Both the position numbers and the translations under genes were made by a program. The notes under the pieces were generated by a model that worked only from the letters and a program-made list of their open reading frames with translations, searched no databases and was not told the origin of the DNA. Below, one piece after another: positions 1 through 7,121 of a DNA stretch of 45,063 nt. Within the stretch, counting starts at the first letter, position 1, and the number at the start of each line of letters is the position of its first letter. Source of the DNA: Nitrospirota bacterium (GTDB lineage: Bacteria > Nitrospirota > Thermodesulfovibrionia > Thermodesulfovibrionales > Magnetobacteriaceae). The stretch spans positions 1 to 45,063 of the forward strand of contig JADFXD010000012.1 in assembly GCA_015233725.1 (NCBI GenBank), in the 5' to 3' direction.

Positions 1-70
1 ATTCTAAAACATTTGTGAGGGCTAAAAAAAGCACCCTTTAATTTTTGATGCACCCTGCACCCTTCATAAC

Positions 71-100
71 TTGATTTTTCATACTAATATTGTGTATACT
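71..100 (+). promoter_or_regulatory. Candidate sigma-70 promoter for the NTase/deoxyribosyltransferase-like gene
   Basis: TTGATT (71-76) and TATACT (95-100) are separated by 18 bp, and the start codon lies about 30 nt after the expected transcription start. The rest of the first 135 bases is AT-rich with no gene. The Shine-Dalgarno signal before the ATG is weak. Confidence 0.4.
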
Positions 101-135
101 ATATCATTAAGATATACCAGCGATGATGGGACAAC

Positions 136-1749
136 ATGGAAAGAAAACCAATAGACATAGCAACCGCTAAAGAAGAGTTAGTTAAAATAAATGGTGTGCT
201 ATCAAAGCCACATTTATTAATAGGTGGGTTAGCAGTCAACCAATATTATCTACTCCGATCTTCACAGGACATTGATTTGGTCTGTGAGTTCGGGGAGGCA
301 AAAGAAATAATGCAAAAATTATATCAAAATACGCGTGATTGGGAAATTATAGATTTAAAAGAGGATGAATATCGTCCCTCCTATAATATAAAACATAAGG
401 TGCATGAGATTAGCATATATTTTGGACCTAAGATAATAGAGAGAGAAGCGTATGAAAACATTCAGTGGGATATGTTGATGAAAGATTCAAGACCTTTTAA
501 ATATAAGAATGAAGAATTAAAAAATATATTGGTACCAAGCCCTGCAGGATTGGCTTTTACTAAAATACTATCATTTATTGGACGTAAAATAGAGATGTCA
601 GATAAGCTTGAAGCAGACCTGCAAGATTTTGTTGATTTATCAAATCAAAAAGAGTTCTCTATTGTGAATTTTGATAGTATTATACGGAAGTCGAAAGCCG
701 AAGATAAGATATTTTCTGATTTTAGAAGTAGAAATTTAAGCCTGAACTACGTCAATATAATAGAAAAGAGTAGTATATACGCTGTTTCAAACTTATTAGG
801 ACTAAATACTCGATATCAAAAAACCGAAACAAACGATAATAGTAATATTATAAGCACTTGTAAGCAAATCTTTATTAAATCTTATGCCCCAAGCAAATCT
901 GTTACTGTGTATTTGTCTGCGCCACATAAAAACGTAAAAAAAAACAATTATCTTGCAACGGAGATGCGAAACAAGGGAATCAAAGTCTACTTGCCTAAAG
1001 AAGAGGAGCGTGAGCATAATAAAGGCAGTGAAGAAAAACTGACACCTTCACAAATAAGAGATATCTGTATTAGCGCTATTTTAAAAAGTACTGTTGTCGT
1101 AGTAGATTTAGACACATATGGTATGGACAGTGCGTGGGAGATAGGTTTTGCAGAAGCAAAACGTATACCAGTAATTGGCTATAATAGCATACCAGACTTA
1201 ATAGAAGATCCGCGTCTTGTAAATCGACGATTATATAAGGACAACTTTATGCATGGATGGGATAATTTAGAAGTCAAAGACGAGGTGGAAGATGTCCTTA
1301 ATGAGTGTAGCGGTAAAAAAATATATATAGCCGGTTCTTTTGCCAATGAAGAGGCATTACAATACGTTCGTAATAGTAAACTTAAAGAACATGCAAAAAC
1401 GCTTTTATTTCCAAAAGACCTTATCACAGGTAAAGACAGTAAATACCCTCAGAGTTATCCCTACTCGGCAAGATATCAAGCAAACATCTCTCTTGAAGAT
1501 TCTGATATAATCATTGTTCTTTTGCCACGCTATGGTATGGATGTTTCATGGCAGATTGGTTATGCAACGGGGCTTGGTAAAAAAATGACAGGCCTTAAAG
1601 TAATAAATGACAACAATGACAACAATGATTTTGTTGAAAAATCCTTCTGGGACCATTGGATGCACGGCTGGAAACAAAAGATTATTGTTTCTAACATCCA
1701 CCATCTGATAGCCCTAATCTTAGGGTTTAATCAGGAAGGCATTGTATAA
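136..1749 (+). CDS. Nucleotidyltransferase-like protein fused to two nucleoside 2-deoxyribosyltransferase-like domains
   Basis: Three domains can be seen in 537 residues. Residues about 10-200 resemble MNT/AbiEii-type nucleotidyltransferases: a Gly-Gly pair (30-31) is followed by QDIDLV with Asp45 and Asp47 as likely metal ligands. Residues about 255-385 and 393-530 are two copies of a Rossmann-like nucleoside deoxyribosyltransferase (NDT) fold. Both have a GMD...W-x-IG-[FY]-A motif and both end in MHGW (372-375 and 509-512). The first copy keeps the NDT-type glutamate (WEIGFA, Glu335); the second has Gln473 (WQIGYA) and may only bind ligand. The gene is AT-rich compared with its neighbours, which suggests transfer. 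NDT-like folds belong to the wider set of nucleotide-processing domains used in prokaryotic conflict systems, so a toxin or defence role is possible, but this is inference. Nucleotide salvage is the alternative. Confidence 0.6.
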   Translation: MERKPIDIATAKEELVKINGVLSKPHLLIGGLAVNQYYLLRSSQDIDLVCEFGEAKEIMQKLYQNTRDWEIIDLKEDEYRPSYNIKHKVHEISIYFGPKIIEREAYENIQWDMLMKDSRPFKYKNEELKNILVPSPAGLAFTKILSFIGRKIEMSDKLEADLQDFVDLSNQKEFSIVNFDSIIRKSKAEDKIFSDFRSRNLSLNYVNIIEKSSIYAVSNLLGLNTRYQKTETNDNSNIISTCKQIFIKSYAPSKSVTVYLSAPHKNVKKNNYLATEMRNKGIKVYLPKEEEREHNKGSEEKLTPSQIRDICISAILKSTVVVVDLDTYGMDSAWEIGFAEAKRIPVIGYNSIPDLIEDPRLVNRRLYKDNFMHGWDNLEVKDEVEDVLNECSGKKIYIAGSFANEEALQYVRNSKLKEHAKTLLFPKDLITGKDSKYPQSYPYSARYQANISLEDSDIIIVLLPRYGMDVSWQIGYATGLGKKMTGLKVINDNNDNNDFVEKSFWDHWMHGWKQKIIVSNIHHLIALILGFNQEGIV

Positions 1750-1791
1750 TAAATGTAAACACCTGTGATACAAAACAACCACGCCATTATA

Positions 1792-1862
1792 GAGTCAAGG
1801 GGACTGGCCCCCTTGCAGGGGGGGTGAGGTGCGACAACTGAGCCGCCCCCATTTTTCTTTTC
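1792..1862 (+). repeat. Dispersed GC-rich hairpin repeat (copy A)
   Basis: This copy begins GTCAAGGGGACTGGCCCCC and ends in a C/G-rich segment followed by a T-rich tract, in the orientation of the upstream gene. The second hairpin is degraded (GAGCCGCCCCC only). It lies 18 nt before the next start codon. Confidence 0.8.
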
Positions 1863-1879
1863 TACTGCCCACGTAACAT

Positions 1880-3274
1880 ATGGTCAACGATAGACCTGAC
1901 TTAGGCGGGGTAACGCTGCTTATCGTGGATGATGCACCCTCCTCGCTAGGCGCTATAGAGAGGCAGTTTACAGAGTCAGGGGGGAGGGTCTACAGGGCCT
2001 ACAGCGTGGAGGAGGCGCTGGGGATAGTCTCTGAGATTGTCATAGACGTTGTCCTTGCCGTTGCCCACCAGATACAGACCAATTGGATGGGGCTTGTTGA
2101 GGGCTTTAAGGCCGTCAATCCAGCGGGGCTTTTCTATTACATCGGCAACCAGTACATGGAGACATCCATTGAGATGTTCAGCGCCGGCGTTGAGGACTAC
2201 GTCGGTAGTGACATAGCGCCCTTGCGTTTTGCCCAGATGGTGGAGATGCGCCTTGGCAGGCATTCCGGCAAGAGCACCGCCCTGACGCTCGTAGACCCCA
2301 TAGTGAGCAGGCTCCGTCCCTATTTTCGGTTTCGCTCACCGGCCATGTATCGGGCGTTGGAGAATCTGCCCGCGATGGCGACCTCAAACCAGACGATCCT
2401 CATATCGGGGCAGACCGGGACGGGCAAGGAGATGGTTGCACGTGCCGTACACGTCCTGAGCAAACGGGCGGATGGTCCGTTTGTGGCCGTCAACTGTGGG
2501 GCTATCCCCGAGGGGCTTATCGAGGACGAGCTCTTTGGCCATGAAAAGGGTGCCTTTACAGGTGCGCTTCGCACGCGCAGGGGGAAGTTTGAGGAGGCCG
2601 ATAGCGGCACCCTCCTGCTGGATGAGATCGGGGATATGCCCTTGCTGTTGCAGGTGCGGCTGCTAAGGGTGTTGGAGGACAACAGGTTTTACAGGGTTGG
2701 CGGTGATGTGCCTGTGTCCTTTAACGTGCGCATCATAGCGGCAACGCGCAAGGAGCTTGACAAGGCCGTGGCGGAGGGGGTCTTTCGTGATGACCTGTAC
2801 TATCGTTTAAACGTCCTGCGCATCCACCTGCCGCCGTTGAGTCAGCGACCGGAGGATATTGCCTATCTGGCGTTTTTTTTTCTTGCCAGGGTCTTTGCCG
2901 AAATGGGCAAGGCCCCGCCCTATCCTGCCCTCTCTGCGGCCACGATCGACCTGATAGAGCGTCTGCCGTGGAAGGGCAACGTCCGTGAGCTTAGAAACGT
3001 CATAACGCGCGTTGCCATCCTGCTCCCCCCGGAGGTCAAGCTGATCCTGCCCCAGCACGTGCTCCCCCACATCGAGGAAAGGCAACGTCCAGCCTTCTTG
3101 TCCGTGTATGACAAGGGTGATTCGGGCATCTTTATCCCCCTGGGCACCCCCCTGCGCCAGGCCGAGGAGATCGTCATCGAGGAAACCCTAAAATCCGTCA
3201 GCGGCAACCGCTCAAAGGCCGCCAGGCTCCTAAACATCGCCCTGCGCACCCTCCGTCGAAAACTCAAAGATTAA
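1880..3274 (+). CDS. Sigma-54-dependent transcriptional activator (NtrC family) with a degenerate receiver
   Basis: This 464-residue enhancer-binding protein has three parts. Residues 10-125 are a receiver fold that keeps the acidic pair Asp17-Asp18 but has Val61 where the phosphorylated Asp should be (IDVVLAVA), and Gly/Ser instead of the conserved Lys near 109. Residues about 145-395 are the AAA+ domain, with Walker A GQTGTGKE (177-184), the sigma-54 contact loop GAFTGA (224-229) and Walker B LLLDEIGD (245-252). Residues about 425-464 are a Fis-type helix-turn-helix (GNRSKAARLLNI). It should activate sigma-54 promoters but probably not by ordinary phosphorylation. Its targets are unknown. 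The nifH promoter in this window is sigma-54 type, but the distance gives no direct link, and there is no GAF domain as in typical NifA. Confidence 0.93.
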   Translation: MVNDRPDLGGVTLLIVDDAPSSLGAIERQFTESGGRVYRAYSVEEALGIVSEIVIDVVLAVAHQIQTNWMGLVEGFKAVNPAGLFYYIGNQYMETSIEMFSAGVEDYVGSDIAPLRFAQMVEMRLGRHSGKSTALTLVDPIVSRLRPYFRFRSPAMYRALENLPAMATSNQTILISGQTGTGKEMVARAVHVLSKRADGPFVAVNCGAIPEGLIEDELFGHEKGAFTGALRTRRGKFEEADSGTLLLDEIGDMPLLLQVRLLRVLEDNRFYRVGGDVPVSFNVRIIAATRKELDKAVAEGVFRDDLYYRLNVLRIHLPPLSQRPEDIAYLAFFFLARVFAEMGKAPPYPALSAATIDLIERLPWKGNVRELRNVITRVAILLPPEVKLILPQHVLPHIEERQRPAFLSVYDKGDSGIFIPLGTPLRQAEEIVIEETLKSVSGNRSKAARLLNIALRTLRRKLKD

Positions 3275-3297
3275 AAGACAAAAACAAAGACAAAGAA

Positions 3298-3358
3298 TAA
3301 AGGGAGGACGCCTGGCCGCTTCTTTTTCGCTCCAGGACGCTCCTGGCCTCCCTCAGAC
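3298..3358 (-). repeat. Dispersed repeat, left part (copy B-left)
   Basis: Minus-oriented partial copy: T-rich tract complement, GACGCCTGGCCGC, then the module with core CCAGGACGCTCCTGG (27-bp unit 3320-3346), ending CCTCAGAC directly at the IS end. Confidence 0.75.
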
Positions 3359-3814
3359 CTAATGCTGTTGACTTAAGCATACCGGACAGCTCCATTGCAC
3401 CATTTTTTCCTTGATTTTTTTGTATGTCGTGGTTGAGATGGCCTTTTTTCTTTTGGGCGATAATAGACGTATCTTGATATTTCCTCTATTAACTCGTTAA
3501 ATATCTCTGCCGCTTTTTGTGGATCGTCCGGGGTCAACAATGCAGCTTCTTTGGCTAATGCCATAACTGTATTTTTAAACTGTAGCTCTTGTCCTCTATC
3601 TTCTTCCGAAAGCGCTATTAATTACATCTTTTTATACACTTGTCAGCAATTTTCAGTTAAAGGAGATTTTTTTTAATATCATTTGATGAAAGATATTAAA
3701 AAATTCATAACAACGCATTTATCATCATGTTGCCTATATATCAATGACTTCTAAGTTCCTCCAGTAAGGATTGCTACTCCTTCTTACATCCTTACCTTAA
3801 GTCAACAGCATTAG
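3359..3814 (-). mobile_element. Internally deleted insertion sequence with perfect 19-bp terminal inverted repeats
   Basis: CTAATGCTGTTGACTTAAG (3359-3377) is repeated exactly inverted at 3796-3814. Between them lie about 420 AT-rich bases holding only the C-terminal end of a transposase. The same end sequence opens the IS remnant at 25108. Sequence at 3629-3653 (reverse strand) also matches 25137 onward, so both derive from one IS type. Both flanks are the same repeat half in inverted orientation (CCTCAGAC outward), so no target duplication can be read. Confidence 0.8.
3373..3564 (-). pseudogene. C-terminal remnant of an IS4-like transposase
   Basis: The frame continues a little upstream of the first Met (ending QELQFKNTV before it), so the N-terminal part has been deleted. 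The translated end has IFNELIEEISRY followed by a basic tail (RPKEKRPSQPRHTKKSRKKW) typical of IS4-family C termini. The stop codon lies inside the terminal inverted repeat. The catalytic DDE core is missing, so it cannot be an active transposase. Confidence 0.6.
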
Positions 3815-5180
3815 GTCTGAGGGGGGGCCAGGAGCGTCCTGGGAAGCAGCGCCGCCCCCCTTCTTCTTTCTTTTTCAGGGCGTTGATGACGTCTTTGACC
3901 TCTGAGTCATTGATAGTCCTGGCGTCGAGCAGGAGATGGCCGTCCTTGATCCTCCCCACAACGGGAGGGGTCGCCTCGTGGAGCCTCCGTTGGAGCTGTT
4001 CAACAGTCATCGACGACGGCCTGATCCTGACCACATAGGTTGGCAACTCAACCCCGGGCAGCGCACCACCGCCAACCTGGGAGACCTCGCCAGCGACCTC
4101 TACCTCAGCATCTATATTCTTGACCCTGGAGGCGATCTTTCTGGCCCTGCTGCGTATCTGTCCAATGTCCTGAAACAGCATCCTCAGTACCGGTATGTCC
4201 TGCGTTATTGTCTCGTAAGTGCCGAGGTATTGGATCAGGGTTGTCTCCAGGGCCGCAAGGGTCAGCTTATCGATCCTCAACGCACGACTGAGCGGGTGTC
4301 TCCTGATACGCTCAACGTAGCTGGTCTTGCCCACTATTATGCCACTCTGTGGACCTCCAAGGAGCTTGTCGCCGCTGAAGGCGACGATATCCACGTCCGT
4401 TTTGATTATCTCTGGCACGGATGGCTCCGTGTGTACCCCAAGAGGCTTGAGGTCAATCAGACAGCCGCTGCCCAGGTCATACATGACGCCAACGCCTCTG
4501 CTGTGGGCAAGGGTGCTCAACTGCTCAATATCGACCTCCTGCGTGAAGCCGGAGACCTTGAAGTTTGACTTATGCACCTTCAGTATCAGGGCGGTGTCCG
4601 AGGTCAGTGCGTCTTCGTAGTCGGTGAGGCGGGTCTTGTTGGTGGTGCCGACCTCCCTGAGAATCCCCCCACTCTGTGCCATAATATCGGGCACCCGAAA
4701 CGAGCCTCCGATCTCAACCAGCTCCCCCCGTGAGACTATCACCTCCTTGCCCTTTGCCAGCGCGCTGAGGCACAAAAACACGGCGGCGGCGTTGTTGTTG
4801 ACGACCATTGTATCCTCGGCGTTGGTCAGCTCCTTAAGGTGCTGATGTACGTGGACGTATCGCTTGCCCCGCGCCCCGGCTGCGAGGTCGTATTCGAGGT
4901 TGGAGTAGCCCTCCGAGATGGCAACGACGTTATTGAGGACTTCTCTGCCAAGGGGTGCCCTGCCGAGGTTTGTGTGGATCACGATCCCCGTTGCGTTTAT
5001 GACCGGTCGCAACTGGCAGCTCGTAATGGCGGTCAGCTTGGCCGCGACAGCAGACAGGATGCCCTCTACGGATATATCCGGCGTCCGACCTTGAAGGATA
5101 TCCCTCCTCTTTGTGTCAAGGACATCGCCAATGGCCCTGACTACCAGCCTCCTCTGATAAACCTCAAGCCACCCCTGCAC
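3792..5180 (-). CDS. selA: L-seryl-tRNA(Sec) selenium transferase SelA, both termini altered
   Basis: SelA is a PLP enzyme that converts seryl-tRNA(Sec) to selenocysteyl-tRNA(Sec). The PLP lysine motif is clear (VAFSGDKLLGGPQSG), as are TNLGRAPLG and VGTTNKT. The GTG at 5180 is the first conventional start, yet the reading frame upstream still encodes the family N-terminal motif IPSVDSLLKTPQV (about 5216-5181) and stays open to 5258. No ATG, GTG or TTG is present there. An ATT at 5249 lies 6 nt after an AGGGG, and a CTG is at 5225. The start is therefore unresolved and probably upstream of the given one. At the 3' end the family sequence stops near VINALKK. The last about 25 residues are encoded by dispersed repeat and the IS inverted repeat, which supplies the stop codon. 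No selB, selD or tRNA-Sec was seen nearby. Confidence 0.9.
   Translation of the reverse strand: MQGWLEVYQRRLVVRAIGDVLDTKRRDILQGRTPDISVEGILSAVAAKLTAITSCQLRPVINATGIVIHTNLGRAPLGREVLNNVVAISEGYSNLEYDLAAGARGKRYVHVHQHLKELTNAEDTMVVNNNAAAVFLCLSALAKGKEVIVSRGELVEIGGSFRVPDIMAQSGGILREVGTTNKTRLTDYEDALTSDTALILKVHKSNFKVSGFTQEVDIEQLSTLAHSRGVGVMYDLGSGCLIDLKPLGVHTEPSVPEIIKTDVDIVAFSGDKLLGGPQSGIIVGKTSYVERIRRHPLSRALRIDKLTLAALETTLIQYLGTYETITQDIPVLRMLFQDIGQIRSRARKIASRVKNIDAEVEVAGEVSQVGGGALPGVELPTYVVRIRPSSMTVEQLQRRLHEATPPVVGRIKDGHLLLDARTINDSEVKDVINALKKKEEGGRRCFPGRSWPPLRPNAVDLR
3815..3880 (+). repeat. Dispersed repeat, right part, overlapping the selA 3' end (copy B-right)
   Basis: Plus-oriented: GTCTGAGG, GGCCAGGAGCGTCCTGGG, a GC segment and a T-rich tract. 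It is the mirror image of copy B-left across the IS and is translated as the C-terminal tail of SelA. Confidence 0.75.
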
Positions 5181-5259
5181 CTGCGGCGTCTTAAGGAGGC
5201 TGTCTACCGAGGGGATTGACCTCAGTGCGCTATTGACATCAGTCGTAATAGTGAGCCCC

Positions 5260-5356
5260 TAAAAAAGAAAAGAGAATGGGGACTCCGTCCCCTGGCCCCC
5301 TGCAAGGGCAGGGGTGAGGCACCCCGGCCACGAAGAAGTGCCCTTGACCCATTAAT
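5260..5356 (-). repeat. Dispersed repeat with nested hairpin (copy C)
   Basis: Minus-oriented, directly downstream of purQ. It contains GGGGACTCCGTCCCC, and the arms AAGGGCA and TGCCCTT are separated by an insert that itself pairs (GGGGTGAGGCACCCC). It abuts the open upstream frame of selA. Confidence 0.75.
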
Positions 5357-5377
5357 GCTCAAGCCTGGTCATAACAT

Positions 5378-6076
5378 CTATGCAATTTTGATCATGTTTG
5401 ATATCATTGCCTCAAAGAGCGCCCGGCCATCACTACTGCCTAGGATGTCTTGAACACAGCGCTCTGGATGGGGCATCATTCCGAGGACGTTACCTGTTTC
5501 ATTGGTGATGCCGGCGATATTTAACATTGCCCCGTTTGGGTTTACGTCGTCGCTGACTGTGCCGTTGTCGTCGCAGTAGCGAAACACGATCCTGTTGCTT
5601 GCAGTCAAGGTATCGATTACAGGGGCATCGGCAAAATAGTTGCCCATGGCGTGTGCTATCGGGATTTTCAGGACCTGCCCTGGCGAGTATGTGTTGGTAA
5701 AGGGGGTATTGGTGTTGTCAACGCGCACGTTGACGTATTTGCAGATGAACTTGAGGTTTTTGTTTGGCAGCATGGCCCCTGGCAAGAGTCCACATTCCAG
5801 GAGGATCTGAAACCCGTTGCATATCCCGATAACGACCCCGCCCTTTTGGGCAAACTCGTTTACGGCCTTGACAATGGGCGAAAACCTCGCCAGCGCCCCG
5901 GCCCTCAGGTAGTCGCCATAGGAAAATCCCCCGGGCAGTATTATGGCCCTGATATCGTCATCGAGGCGGCTGTCCTTATGCCAGATGAATTGCGCCCGCT
6001 GGCCAAGCACGTACTTCACCACGTAGTAGCAGTCGTGGTCACAGTTGCTGCCAGGAAACACTACAATCCCAAACAT
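5378..6076 (-). CDS. purQ: Phosphoribosylformylglycinamidine synthase subunit PurQ (glutamine amidotransferase)
   Basis: PurQ supplies ammonia from glutamine to PurL in the fourth step of purine synthesis. The protein starts [15 protein letters not shown], the usual PurQ N terminus. It has the class I amidotransferase nucleophile motif GICNGFQIL and the late MMPHPERC motif with the catalytic His. The start at 6076 gives 232 residues, the normal family length. The frame is open to 6163 but the extra 29 residues are hydrophobic, unrelated to PurQ and overlap repeat-like sequence. No PurS or PurL is adjacent. The gene follows the TIR/SLOG pair by about 96 bp on the same strand and could be co-transcribed with it, though it is a core gene. 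Confidence 0.95.
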   Translation of the reverse strand: MFGIVVFPGSNCDHDCYYVVKYVLGQRAQFIWHKDSRLDDDIRAIILPGGFSYGDYLRAGALARFSPIVKAVNEFAQKGGVVIGICNGFQILLECGLLPGAMLPNKNLKFICKYVNVRVDNTNTPFTNTYSPGQVLKIPIAHAMGNYFADAPVIDTLTASNRIVFRYCDDNGTVSDDVNPNGAMLNIAGITNETGNVLGMMPHPERCVQDILGSSDGRALFEAMISNMIKIA

Positions 6077-6115
6077 ACTATAAAGTACAAATATTACGAC
6101 CCTTTTGTCAATAAC

Positions 6116-6145
6116 AAAAAAAAAGAGAAGGAGGGCAGCGCTGAT
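6116..6145 (-). repeat. Short fragment of the dispersed repeat (copy D)
   Basis: An A-rich tract followed by GGAGGGCAGCGCTG matches the distal end of the minus-oriented repeat. It lies between the SLOG gene and purQ. Confidence 0.45.
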
Positions 6146-6172
6146 CAACTGTGTCTTGCCCAAGTTGCATGT

Positions 6173-7111
6173 TTAGGGGCAATATTTCATTTGTAGTCCC
6201 TTTAAGATCAATCTTATGATCTCAGGGATATCAACCGATTTAAAGAGCTGATTATTCTCATCTTCGGTTAATCCGTTATTTAGACCGTTGATCTCTGTAT
6301 ATAGACCGTCGATTACAGTATTGTTAAAACACTCAACGATGTCCTTATAACAAATAGGTTCTAAGAGACCTCCGCTGTTATTAGCCTGGATATTGTAGTA
6401 GTCATATAGGGGTTTATATCTTTTATCATTCTTAAATTGATACTCTTCAGTAAGTTCCTCTGGGGTGTTCCCTTTTAGGGCGTGTATGATTATGTTGGCG
6501 CATCCTCCATAGGCTCCTATCAGGTATACCGGTTTTTTGGCTTTTATTGCCAGATATGCCTCTTCTACAAGACCAGGGTATGTACCACTATATCCAGTGG
6601 CCTTCCCGCCAAGGATAATGCGGGCATCTATGTCTTCGTTCATCCTTTTTCGCATAAGACTGAGTGATATGGCATTGATGAATCGCTCGTGGATATCTTT
6701 ATCATTGATATCCTTAGGATTTATGTCAATAGATAGTCCCTCCAGATGGTCTGTTGGGTCTATTTTTTCAAACTTTATAGACCTTGCTAAATCTGCTTCA
6801 TAATCCTTAGTGATATTCTTGTACAACGGATATGCAACATAATTTATAATAACACTATCCCTATCTTCGTAATATGTTCTATAATTTTTTACAACATCAG
6901 AGAGAATTGCAGTATAGTTAGGGGTCTTACTATATTTAATATTGCCACCGTATGCTATTATTGCCCCGCAAGCCAATAAGTATCTTGCCATCTCAACAGT
7001 TATATCCTCTAAGTGCATATTGCCAAGCCCATATCTATTAATATCCTGACTTTCTGATATAGATATTCCTATTTTACGACTACTTAAAAATCTATTTTTA
7101 AACAGTTCCAT
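6173..7111 (-). CDS. SLOG-superfamily (LOG/DprA/TRPM-like) nucleotide-sensing protein paired with TIR
   Basis: The 312-residue protein shows SLOG (LSDAT) fold features: GISISES (15-21), the AYGG loop (53-56), GGK (168-170) and SGTYPGLVEEAYLAI (175-189), which parallels the Pro-Gly-[x]-x-x-E segment of LOG-type Rossmann proteins. SLOG domains bind or process nucleotides. In Thoeris ThsA a SLOG domain senses the cyclic ADP-ribose-type signal made by the TIR protein ThsB. Here no Sir2, macro or membrane effector domain can be seen, so the output is unclear. The gene starts 10 nt after the TIR stop codon with a strong AAGGAGG site, so the two are surely co-expressed. Both are AT-rich relative to purQ and selA. 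Role in defence is inference. Confidence 0.7.
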   Translation of the reverse strand: MELFKNRFLSSRKIGISISESQDINRYGLGNMHLEDITVEMARYLLACGAIIAYGGNIKYSKTPNYTAILSDVVKNYRTYYEDRDSVIINYVAYPLYKNITKDYEADLARSIKFEKIDPTDHLEGLSIDINPKDINDKDIHERFINAISLSLMRKRMNEDIDARIILGGKATGYSGTYPGLVEEAYLAIKAKKPVYLIGAYGGCANIIIHALKGNTPEELTEEYQFKNDKRYKPLYDYYNIQANNSGGLLEPICYKDIVECFNNTVIDGLYTEINGLNNGLTEDENNQLFKSVDIPEIIRLILKGLQMKYCP

Positions 7112-7121
7112 CTTGTCCTCC

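Noticed and set aside
3936..4568. 210-codon plus-strand frame opposite selA, and similar long antisense frames opposite nifEN, nifK, mnmE and purQ
   Set aside because: They are shadows caused by GC-rich codon usage of clear genes and resemble no protein family.
3792..5261. selA as a pseudogene
   Set aside because: The core frame with the PLP lysine and all conserved segments is intact; only the ends are altered.
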